Assembly (NCBI GenBank): GCA_009760855.2
Contig: WPIO01000009.1
Location: 1,271,001-1,335,000, forward strand
Direction of reading: 5' to 3'
From: Cristatella mucedo
Lineage: Eukaryota; Bryozoa; Phylactolaemata; Cristatellidae
Length of the DNA: 64,000 nt
The position numbers and the translations under genes are program-made. Under the pieces are notes generated by a model that was not told the DNA's origin, did not search any database, and worked only from the letters and a program-made list of their open reading frames with translations. Positions 49,040 to 59,046 of this stretch are shown in pieces (the first letter of the stretch is position 1; every line of letters begins with the position of its first letter).

Positions 49040-49600
49040 CCTCATTTATGAAAATTCTATTGACGTGCTCGCTCTAACTGAAACTTGGCTTAAATCGATA
49101 AACTGCCCGACAATTAAAGACGCCACCCTATCTGGTTTCTCGTTCTTTCACACCCTTAGATTGATCAAAACTGTAGGTGGAGTTTCTATTATTGTGTGCT
49201 AGAAATTCAACTTCTAGCCATTTGCAGCACCCTTGAAGCAGTCTTTTGAATCGATCGTCTTTGTCCCACCCGAAATCAATCTATAGCTAGTGGCAGTAGT
49301 CTATCGCCCACCAGGTACCAAATCCCATTTTCTCTCAGATTTCTCCAAACTCATTTCAATTCTGTGTGCAGGGATTGATCCTCTCTCGTTATGGGTGATT
49401 TCAACGTTCACTTTGATAACTTATCTGACGTTTTAAGCACCAAATTTCGTGCATTGGTTGACTCATTGTCTCTTGTGGCTCATGTGCATGACCCTACTCA
49501 CATCAAAGGTCACACACTCGACCAGATTTTCTCATAAAACTGCACTTTGTCATCACCAATTGCTACCAAATCCGGCTTATCTGACCACATGTAGATCTCA
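49040..49600 (+). pseudogene. LINE A APE-type endonuclease
   Basis: Target-DNA-nicking domain of a non-LTR retrotransposon. Visible blocks in order: ENSIDVLALTETWLKS (the LTETW motif, near 49050-49095), GGVSIIV, VAVVYRPPG (near 49285), MGDFNVHFDN (near 49390, one base out of frame), VHDPTHIKGHTLDQIFS, and SGLSDHM (near 49575, conserved SDH). The blocks fall in different frames with stops at about 49201 and 49590, so it is broken. All expected landmark motifs are recognisable. Confidence 0.88.
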
Positions 49601-50383
49601 TTCAATCTACAGTGTGTGCTCACGTCCTCCTCTAAAATAACCTGTGAAAAGCAAACCTCAAGACCCTTGACATCGATGCTGTCCGTGCAAGAATATCTGC
49701 TTCACCTCTGCTGCTCAGTTCTCCCTCCGATCTGTTATCATTGGTAGATAGTTACAACACGACACTAGCTGACCAGCTGGATGAGTTGGCTCCTGTGACA
49801 TAGCACAGTGGGGGCCTGTGCCAAGACGGCCGATGGTTTACCACAGACATTAAACTAGCCAGGTCTCATAAGCACAAGCTTGAAAAAGCGTACAAAAGAT
49901 CAGGTCTGCCTGTCCATTGACAGGCATATGAAGACTACTGTAGGTAGTACTGATTGATCCTAGCAAAGGTCAGTCTAGCTACTATAAAACCATTGTTGAA
50001 TAACAGATGCACAATCCAAACATGCTGATGTCGACGATCAACCATCTACTCAACCACTCCCAGATTAGCTCCTTACCTGATGATCCTTGTGATGATCTAG
50101 CCGATCACTTCTCTCGATTCTTTGTGCAAAACATAGACACTATCAATGAATCCATCCCTGTGATGACAGCATCCCCACTAGAATGCTGTTCTCCCGAATC
50201 TTGGCTGCACCTCAATGTCTACATTTAAGCAGGTCACTAGTGATCTAGTCCTTGAATTTCGTTACCCAATCAAAGAAGGCAACAAGTCCTCTGAATCTTA
50301 ATCCTACTGCCCAGCTCGAACCTTACATTGATCTGCTGCTGCCATGCATAACTAACATCATTATTTGTCATTAGCCTCAGGTC

Positions 50384-51058
50384 ATGTCCCTGCACCTTTA
50401 CAAAAAAGTTGCTGTCAGGCAACTTCTCAAGAAAGCGACACTAGACCAACAGAACTTAAGCAACTACTGCCCAGTCTCCCTTCTACCATTCCTATCAAAG
50501 ACACTGGCACGGGCCGTTAAGGGCCAGCTGAACTCATATATCAAAACTTCACACCTTGCGAGTAAGTTCCAGTCTGGCTTTAGAGCTAATCACTCCACAG
50601 AGTTAACATTGCTTAAGGTATACAACGACCTACTTAGGCATGCAGACATAGGTAGAGTGTCCCTGCTTGTTTTGCTCAATTTTTCAGCTGCATTTGATGC
50701 GATTGATCATAAAGTTCTTCTACAACGCTGCTTATCTCTCCTGGACATCGCTGGCATTGCTCTACAATGGCTGAGATCATATCTCAGTGGGAGAGTCAAG
50801 AGTATTGACGTCAATGGACAAGGATCATCCAAGATACCTCTGAAATATGGGGTGCCTCAGGGCTACTTGCTTGGTCCGGTTCTTTTCACGGTGTATACTC
50901 TCCCTCTTGGTGATGTGATTGCCAAGCACAATCTAGGCTTTAACTTCTATGCAGATGACACTCAGGTGTACCTTTGCTTTGATCCTTCCAGCCTTCGAGC
51001 ACCTACAACTCTCTTAAGTCACTTGTTGGATGTATCGATGACATCCGCTTATGAATAG
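50384..51058 (+). pseudogene. LINE A reverse transcriptase, motif A aspartate replaced
   Basis: 224 open codons cover RT from its N-terminal block (NLSNYCPVSLLPFLSKTLA), through SKFQSGFRANHSTE, motif A, motif B (GVPQGYLLGPVLF) and motif C (FNFYADDTQVYLC). The YADD box is intact, but motif A reads LLNFSAAFDAIDH where sister copies have LLDLSAAFD. The metal-binding aspartate is thus asparagine. The frame is lost after DVSMTSAYE. The thumb and C-terminal domains continue in other frames to about 51767. Frame coordinates follow the open segment, not a genuine start codon. Confidence 0.9.
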
Positions 51059-52159
51059 CAGCAAATTTTCTAAAACTAATCGATGAAAAAGCTAACTTAC
51101 TAGTTAATGGGCAAACCAAATGTGATTCAGAAATTGGACAGGTAGCCCAAAATTGTCTCTGCCAGCATATCTCCAGCTGAGTCAGCTCGAAATCTAGGTT
51201 TCATGTTCAAAAGCAACCTCTCGTTAGACGACCACATCAGCTCCACAGTAAAAATCTGCCTACTTTAGGTTACATAATATTGCCAAAATTTGGGTTTGTT
51301 TAGATAGGGATACGACGTCCAAGTTAGTTCATGCATTCGTGACATCAGGTCTCGACTTCTGCGACTCACTGCTTACTGGCCTACCAGTATGTGTGATCAG
51401 GCTATTGCATCTGGTGCCAAACTCCGCAGGTAGGCATGTCTGTCGTGACCTTTGCAGCTGCCATCCCACACCACTTCTCTCCGACCTGCACTGGCTACCA
51501 GTCAAGCAACGAATTCACTTCAAAGTTTTGTCGCTTGCTTTTAGGTCACTTTATTCTTTGGCTCCAGCCTATCTCTTAGATCTACTCCCCCATCAGGCCA
51601 AGCATCGTACCACCTGCGTTTCGGAATCCAACAGTCTACTAATACCTCGTACAAACCTCAAACCCTTTGGAGACCGTGCATTTAGTTCGTTTGCTCCTAA
51701 AGTCCGGAACTTCCTACCGGCTTGCTTCAGAACATCCCCCGACTTGACCACAATTAAAAGAACTTAAAAACACACCTATTTAGGACAGCATTTAGTGGGT
51801 TTCTGTGATTTGTCCTTCATGTGCTTATGGGTTTGGACACTGTGCATGCTGCCACTAACCACATTTGCATGCCGACCCTGTGCATGTCACCCCTAACCAT
51901 GGTTTTCGTGGCGTTGTTTTTCAAGCATGAGATTACTCACCAATATTGCATTTCCGTTTGCAGCAAATGGAAAGCCCCTGGAAAGCGATTGAGTAAGCCG
52001 AGGGCATTATATCAATAACATTGTTATTATCATTAATATTATTATTTTCTATTATTGACTGAAGATTAAGCTCACGTTAGCCTTTTGATCTGTTGCTATG
52101 GAATCATTTGGTGGAATGTCGATCCGACTTATTTTTTCAAGTGAGTGTTAGTTAAGAAC

Positions 52160-52236
52160 CGGTACCAAATGTAAAACATTTCGAAAGAGGTTAAATTCGC
52201 TTAGGGGTCTTTATAAAGTGTGTTAATATTACTATG
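52160..52236 (+). mobile_element. LINE A/SINE-1 type hairpin fragment
   Basis: AAATGTAAAACATTTCGAAA, AGAGGTTAAATTCGCTTAGG, GGTCTTTATAAAGTGTGTTA is a mutated version of the family A terminal hairpin with a short AT tail. It sits about 110 bases after the tail of the large LINE A copy. Confidence 0.65.
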
Positions 52237-53496
52237 TTACTTTCACTAAAAACTTATCAAGCAGGGTACCAGTAGAAGCAAGATCAAACAAAGATTACCA
52301 TATCTGAATGGCAGTTTCTTTATGTGCCCAAAGTAGGCATCACTTGTAACAAAAATCTGCTACAGGTAGAGTGATATTTTTATGTCAATAGAAAATATTA
52401 GGGGTGCACTGGAAATGGTGTAGAGCTTCAGGCAGATAACTAAAAAAATAATCATTAAATTGGGTTGTTTACTCAAATTTATTTCCATGTTAGCATATGA
52501 ACTTTGGTCACCTTAAAACGGAAATAGAAATTCGGACAAATTCCACTTACAGAAAAAAGAACATTTTGCGATCCCGATGTGAACCAGATGCATTTTTCTA
52601 CAAATAAAAAAATATATAATTTACTGGTCCCTGCTTGGTATGCCCCATCTATTCCGATATGCTGAACATGGATCGATAGAGGCAAATGTGTCAAGCACAT
52701 TGAGGTGCATTATTGTGACTTGATATAGCTTCATTTATGGTCAAGCTTGATGCATTGGATATTATGGAACACAGTAGCACTAGCTCAGGCAAGCGAGTAG
52801 CCCTGCGCTCATGCCCAGCCCGCATGCCTGCTGCTTGGGTGATCGCCACCACTGCTAGCTCCAGCAGCTCACCACCACTGGCCCTTCTCTGCATGCAGCA
52901 GACAGAACATTCGGCTTGTCAAATTTTGCTATTTTTTATAGCTCTCATCAACGACGAGTTCGGCTGATGTCCATCGGCAGTTTAATCCCTACCATGCTCG
53001 AATGCTGGCCTGGTCCTTGTCGTCGAGGCAGAGGCAGGCAGAACTATTTCTTTCGTTCGTAGCAGCATCTGTTTGCACTGCAAGCTGCTGCCACCATCGC
53101 ATGCTTCCAGCCAGACCAACGATTTTCAGCTATTTTTCATGTTCAACTATATTTCAGCTATTTGGCTGCTTGGCTCTGACATTTGAATGTGCATTGACTG
53201 CTTTCGAAATGGGTATTAAGTACGTTTCCTTTTTATCTCCACCATTGCTTCCACGTTGGATGTCAACGCAAGATTTACTGCTTTGCTCTGCCGATTAAAT
53301 TATGCACTGAGAGCCCATGGCAGGGACAGTAGTGCAAAGCAAAGGCTATGCAGCTGGTTTACAATTGATTGTCTCAGCAAGCGGCCGGAAGTCAATAGTG
53401 CACGTATTCTGCTCTTCTATCCATACTGTGAAAATTAGACGGTTCACGTGGTGCATTTGAATCTAGTGTCTGTGAGTAAACTTTGCAATACTTTAT
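52237..53496. other. GC-richer stretch with open frames, no recognised gene
   Basis: Between about 52740 and 53440 the sequence is richer in GC and in CAGCAGC/GCTGCT-type words than its surroundings. It carries three consecutive plus-strand open frames (52737-52967, 53002-53298, 53256-53438). None shows a known domain. It may be a fossil gene or part of an unrecognised element. Confidence 0.3.
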
Positions 53497-53584
53497 GAAT
53501 TCAGCAAATATAAAGCGCCTAGAAAGAGATTAATTTCTCTGAGAGTGCTTTATCAAGTGCATTTTTTATTATTATTGTTATTAT
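53497..53584 (+). mobile_element. LINE family A, terminal hairpin and tail only
   Basis: ATTCAGCAAATATAAAGCGCC leads into AGAAAGAGATTAATTTCTCT and AGAGTGCTTTATCAAGTGCA, then ATTTTTTATTATTATTGTTATT. Hairpin arms are well preserved. Only about 25 bases precede the hairpin. Confidence 0.82.
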
Positions 53585-53870
53585 AACTCATGTCAAAAAT
53601 GCGACCAGAAACCTTTAACTCGATTGAGTTAGTGTATGATATGTCAATATGCTTACTAGGTGCAGAACTTGCAAAGTTAGTCTGTAATGTCAGCTCGTGA
53701 AAAAAAACTGGCGATATCCTTATTTTACAGGAACTTTCGCTGTTGCTACGACATGATACTGCCTAGTGGGACGATCTGGATTTCTCAAGTATGCAAGGCT
53801 AGGTAATGTTTAAGATTTGAAATTCAAAAATTCCCAAACACCTTATAGCGTCAGACTTAGTTTAAGGCTA

Positions 53871-54483
53871 TAATAATAATTATCACACATTTTGTGAAAC
53901 GCCCTTTTGAGAGCTCAATCTCTTTCTAGTCCCTTTACATTTGCAGTAAAGGAAGCACCCTCGAATGGTTAGTGGTAGCATGCTCGATAAACAACAAGAG
54001 TAAGATGGCTAGGGGTGACATTTGCAGTGTCAGTATGCACATTTGATTAGTGGTACCATGCACAGTCTTTTCATGCATAAGCATGTAAAGGTCGATACAC
54101 AGGGACCCACTAAATGCTGTGATAATTAAATGTGTTAATAGTTACTCTTTAAATTTCGTCATTTCGGGAAATGTCGTGACGCAAGTCGAAAGTGAGTTAC
54201 AGGCTATGAGATCATATCTAATAGAAGCACGAGCTAAGGGCATTGTCTCGAGGATTTGAGGTTTGTACGAGGTAGATAAAACGGATTGGATTCTGAAAAC
54301 ACTTGCCACGATGGTATCTGGGTAGGAGAGTAGATAGGTAGGCTGGAGCAAAATAATGAACGGAGCTAAAAGTGAGTGACAAAACTTGATGTCGATGATA
54401 TGTTTGCCTGGGAGTTAGTGCAGCTCGGCAAGCCTAACTGCCGAGTTTTGAGCCAGCTGTAAGCACCTGATTGCCTAAACAGG
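53871..54483 (-). mobile_element. LINE family A, 3' fragment (minus)
   Basis: On the minus strand: ORF2 C-terminus (YLLSYPD, SLSTCVTTFPEMTKFK), 3' UTR, decayed hairpin (GTAAAGGGACTAGAAAGAGA ... GGGCGTTTCACA) and an ATTATTATTA tail at 53871. Its internal end at 54483 is fused to another LINE A segment. Confidence 0.82.
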
Positions 54484-54985
54484 GAAAGAAGCAACTATTG
54501 GATTCCGAAAAGCAGGTGGAATGATGCTTGATTTGGTGTGCGAGTAGATCTTCGAGATAGGCTGGAGCCAAAGAATGAAGTGACGTAAAAGTTATAGACA
54601 ATACCATGAATTCGATCCGATGCTTGACTGGTAGCCAGTGCAGGTCGGCAAGAAGTGGTGTGATGTGGCAACTGCGACGTTCACGACAGACAAGCCTAGC
54701 TGCAGAGTTTTGCACCAGCTGTAATCGCGTGATTGCGCATGCCGGTAGGCCAGCAAGTAGTGAGTTAGAAAAGTTAAGACGGGATGTCATGAATGCATGG
54801 ATAAACTTAGACGTGGTAACTTTATCTAAGCAAGCACGAATGTTAGCAATGTCACCTAGCTGAAAGTAGGCCGACTTGACTGTGGAGCTGATGTGGTCGT
54901 CTACGTCTAACGAGATGTCAACTTGGAATACGGCATCTAGATTTCGAGCTTATTTCCCAGGTGGATGTGTTGGCAGAGCTAGTTT
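54484..54985 (-). mobile_element. LINE family A, internal segment without 3' end (minus)
   Basis: On the minus strand a 118-codon frame (54434-54790) reads SRLNFSNSLLAGLPACAITR, RERRSCHITPLLADLHWLPV and SLHSLAPAYLEDLL. The segment covers the thumb/C-terminal region again, overlapping in content with the fragment at 53871-54483, but has no 3' UTR. Either two separate insertions or an internal duplication. Confidence 0.8.
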
Positions 54986-55325
54986 TGAGAGTCAGTCTTT
55001 CCAATTTCCGAATCCAACTGCTTCGACATGATGACATTTTTCATGACTTTCTTTCCCAGGGTAAGGCTTCTGTATTTGTCCTACTGTTCGTCAGATGTAA
55101 ACTCTGATACGGGTAACCGAGTTGTGAGCAGCGCTTTGATGCCAAAGGCATCAAAGCTGCATGTTGGAAGCTCTTTTGGAAACTATGTGTAAGCCTCACA
55201 GTGTGGCAGTGCAAAGGTGTCAACCGTACTGTCATTAAGCATACAAACGGTCTGTGCTCGGTGAAGACGGCACACTACCTGCCAATGCTTCATATTGGCA
55301 TACTAGAATGAAATAAATTGATAAA
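54986..55325. other. No recognised gene
   Basis: Short spacer between LINE A copies; nothing recognised. Confidence 0.35.
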
Positions 55326-55629
55326 AATTATAACACACTTTATAAAGCATACTCAGATAACTCAAGCACTTTTAAAGCACTTTAAATTTGCTATATTGGA
55401 AGTGCGATCAAACGGTTAGTGATATGATGCTCAATAAACAACACGAATAAAATGGTTAGGGATCACATGCATAGGTTCAGCATGCACAAGCACATAAAGG
55501 TCGAATCAAAGAGACCTACTAAATACTGTACCAAATAGCTGCTTTTAATTTCTTTTTAAACGTGATTTAGTCAGGAGATCCCGTGGCGCAAGTCGGATAG
55601 AGAGAGAGAAAGAGAGGGAGAGAGAGGGG

Positions 55630-55695
<66 letters not shown>

Positions 55696-57975
55696 CTTCG
55701 GGACAATAGAAACTCAATGCAAGGTCTCTCAAGGATTTGGGATCTGAACCAAGTATAGGTAAACAGTTGGATTCCGAAAAGCGAGTCATACGATGCTTAG
55801 CCTAGTCGGTCAGCAGATCGGATAGGCAACTGGGAGACTCATGACAGACAAGCCTAGCTGCAGAGACTTGCACCATCTGTAAGAGCCTGATTGTACAGGC
55901 CAGACTGGCTACCATTGAGCGACAGAAGTCAAGACATGATTTCAAGCATGATTGGACCAACTAAGATGTGTTATACCTGTTTAAATAAGCCCGAATTGCA
56001 GCAGTGTAATCCAGCTGAAAATAGCAGACTTGAGGGTGGAATTGAGATGGTCGTTTAGCGAAAGGTCACTGTGAAATCAGACACCTATATTTCGTGCATG
56101 TGCAACTGGAAATATGCTGGCAGAGCCAAGTATGAGCGACAGCCTGTGCAATTTCTGAATCGCACTTGGTTTGCCCATAACTAGGAAGTTGGTTTCATTA
56201 TCGTTCAATTTAAAAAAATCTTCTGTCACCCATGTGAGGATTTCATCAACTGATGGAGCAAGGGCGTAGAGAGAATTTAACAGCCTTGATGGCTGCGAGG
56301 GATCAAAGCAAAATTACAAATGAGTGGCATCCGCATAGAAGTGAAAGCTTAGATTTTTCTGGATATTACATTGGCAATAGGAAGAGTATAAACGGTGAAA
56401 AAATTGGACCAAGTACGAAGACCTGAAGCATCCGTATCTAAGTAGTTCATCGCATGGACTATCAGTTCACATGAACACTCTTGAGTGTCCCATTGAGATA
56501 GGACCTGAACCATTGCAATGCAGTGCTATCAATGCATAGGTGAGATGAGATGCAGTCGAGAAGGACTTGGTGATCGATAGTATTAAACGCTGATGAAAGA
56601 TCGTGCAGAAAAGCAAAGATCCTCTACCCATGTCTGCATTCCTAAGTAGGTCGTTGTACACCCGAAGCAATGCGGACTCTCTGGAGTGATTAACTCTAAA
56701 ATCAGATTGGACTTACTAGCAACGTTTGAAGTTTGAATATATGAGTTCAGCGGGTCTGTCACCACTCGTTCAAGTGTCTTGGATATGAAAGGTGGAGGGG
56801 AAACAGGGCTTTAGTTGCTTAAGTTCTCTGGGTATTGTGATGCAGTCTTAAGTAGTAGTCTGAATGCAACCTTCTTGATAGGTGCTGGGATATGACGTGA
56901 GGCTAATGACATTAATGATGTTAGTTATGCATGGCTGCTGCAGATCAATGCATGGTAGTAGCATCACATTTGGAATAGGGTCTAAAGAACTAGTTAACTT
57001 TTTCGATTTGGGATATGAACTTAACGACGAGACTACGAATGATCTCTTTGAATGTGGAAATTCAGATACTGTAAGAAACTGAGGGACATCATTCCAGGGG
57101 GCGTTGTTACCAGAATGATGGACTAACCGATATCGTCTATCGTTGGGCAAAGAAGCTAGAGAAGCGAAAGCTAGAACAACACACGGATCATTAGGTAAAA
57201 AGCTTAGTTGGGAGCAGTTAATGAGATGGTTGATCGTCAAAATTAGCATCATTGGATTGTGCTCACGTCATTCAACAATGTTTTTATAGAACCTAGACAT
57301 GCCCTTTGATAGGATCGATTTGCTATGATCTGCAGTAGCGCTCGTATGGTTGTCGATGGACAATCAGTCCTGATCTTTTGTATGCTTTTTCAAGCTTGGA
57401 CTTAGTAGACCTAGCTATTTTAATGCATGCTGTAAACCACGGGCCGTTAGGGCAAGGGCACATAGTGAGCCTAGTCAAGGTGCAAAAACGTCGAACATGT
57501 AAGGTAGTGTCGTGTTGTAGTAATCCACCAATGATGACAGGTCAGACAAGGGACTGGGCAGCAGAGGCGAAGCAACTACTCTTGCTCGGATAGTATCGAT
57601 ATCAAGGGTCTTCAGGTTTCGAGATTCACGGGTGATTTTAGAGGAGAATGGGGCAGAGAGCACACATTCAAGACTAAATGAGATCTGCATGTGGTCAGAT
57701 GAGCAGGATTGATTAATAATTGGTAATGACAAAGTGCAGCCGTATAAGAAAATGTGGTCGAATTTTGGATCCTTGGTGTAAATAGGGCCATGCACGTGAG
57801 CCACAACAAACGCGAGAGTCAGGAAATATATGAAATTCAGTGCCGAAGGCATCTAATGAGTTATCAAACTAAATTTTGATATCACCCATAGCGAGAATGA
57901 ATCGATTGATAGCATGTATAATCGGAACCAGATCGGAGAAGATACTAAATGAGCGAGTACTCAGCTCTTTAATAT
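55326..57975 (-). mobile_element. LINE family A, long decayed copy (minus)
   Basis: On the minus strand, runs from mid-endonuclease (about 57970) through VHGPIYTKDPKFDHIFLYGC and CSSDHMQISFSLE (endonuclease end), the linker (NRSQ-type INCSQLSFLPNDPC), RT N-terminal and motif A remnants near 56700-56580, and the C-terminal block to the 3' UTR and a mutated hairpin. The longest open piece is 134 codons. A (GA)n microsatellite has expanded inside its coding part. Confidence 0.87.
55598..55694 (+). repeat. (GA)n microsatellite inside LINE A coding sequence
   Basis: About 97 bases of GA dinucleotide with a few GG and AA interruptions. It interrupts the C-terminal ORF2 region of the surrounding minus-strand LINE A (SNSLPILGSDPKSLRD... 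on one side, the GDS/ATW block on the other). The Ser-Leu repeat frame is an artefact. Confidence 0.95.
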
Positions 57976-58525
57976 TATTGGGCTATTATTGTGTGAGTCG
58001 GACTGAATTTTAGAATAGAATCTCAGCTCCACTGCTATAACACCTGAGTAGATCGTATCTGATTTTGGCTGTGCAGGGCATGCTAAGAATGTCCATGCTT
58101 GCACGGCAAGTTGCATATTGCTTGATGAACAGCATTTCAAAGCTTAAAAGTTCCATACAATGCAGAAATCTGTAAATTAAAAAAATTTAGATCGTATGCT
58201 TCCTGTGTGCATCCAGGTTTGATACGGATTGCATGGTCGGTTTTTCTTTTATGTGGAAGGCTTCAGAGCTTGAGATCAAATTTCTCAATTGATCTTCTTG
58301 AACAAAAATACCTTTAGCGAATAATAAAAACTAGACTTTTCTTTATTGACATTACCGATTCGAATATCAACAGGAATATTCTCGTAGTCATATTGTGGCA
58401 ACTTTAAGATGTCAGGGGAACTTGGCTGCAGCAGAGGGAGTGGCAAAGTGGTGTTAAGTAGGACACCTCTGGTCAAATTGATTTTCACAAGCAACGCCCG
58501 TCGGCAGGCTTAGCAATACGGCTTA
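57976..58525. other. No recognised gene
   Basis: AT-rich sequence between the LINE A copy and the TA repeat beside the hAT element; nothing recognised. Confidence 0.35.
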
Positions 58526-58528
58526 TAC

Positions 58529-58619
<91 letters not shown>
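58526..58619. repeat. (TA)n microsatellite, target of the hAT insertion
   Basis: About 94 bases of TA dinucleotide with one interruption (AAGATA near 58564). A further 16 bases of TA continue at 61832-61847 on the other side of the hAT element, so the transposon landed near one edge of a single TA tract. Confidence 0.93.
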
Positions 58620-58622
<3 letters not shown>

Positions 58623-58637
58623 GGCTGTACCGGATTT
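58620..58637 (+). repeat. hAT left terminal inverted repeat
   Basis: TAGGGCTGTACCGGATTT; the reverse complement of the right end begins TAGGGCTGTACCGGAATT. Confidence 0.93.
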
Positions 58638-58651
58638 GATTTTTTCAAATT

Positions 58652-58712
58652 CGGCCGGAGCCGGATTTGCCGGATTTTTGATGACAAATACGGCCGGAGC
58701 CGGAGCCGGATT
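58652..58712 (+). repeat. hAT left subterminal GCCGGA array
   Basis: Six GCCGGA hexamers in the same orientation, grouped as two clusters (GGCCGGAGCCGGATTTGCCG and CGGCCGGAGCCGGAGCCGGA). Subterminal short repeats of this kind are transposase-binding sites in other hAT elements; that role here is inferred. Confidence 0.85.
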
Positions 58713-59046
58713 TGTTCATCGGACAAATTTTTACCATTTGTACTACCAAGTTTTTACTTGAGGATATATACTACAATAAATATTTAATTAAAAAAATATT
58801 ATTAATAATAAGTAGCATCATTGTCTTTTGCTGTTTGTTTATTTTTGTGTAATAGGTGTTGCTGTGGGAGACCTCAGTGATAATCGTATAGCAGTGACAT
58901 TTTATTAAAAAATTGAGTAAAATTTTTTACATCATAATATTGGTAATAACACAAAAAAAATGAAAAGAGACTAAAGTTCAAAATTCAAAAATACAAAAAT
59001 AAGTACTGTAATTTTTATATATTTTTCATACATTTGTTTCTTAAAT

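Larger units (their letters stand above)
48650..52047 (+). mobile_element. LINE family A, nearly full-length ORF2 copy
   Basis: The longest LINE A here, about 3.4 kb. Order: ORF2 N-terminus (YDRQQLLSIRL, then EINVVAKIHELCINKRK in a shifted frame), APE endonuclease (49040-49600), linker, RT (50384-51058), thumb and C-terminus (51339-51767), 3' UTR, hairpin and TTATTATCATTAATATTATT tail. All domains are present, but at least ten stops and frameshifts interrupt them. The true 5' end and any ORF1 are not identified. Confidence 0.92.
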
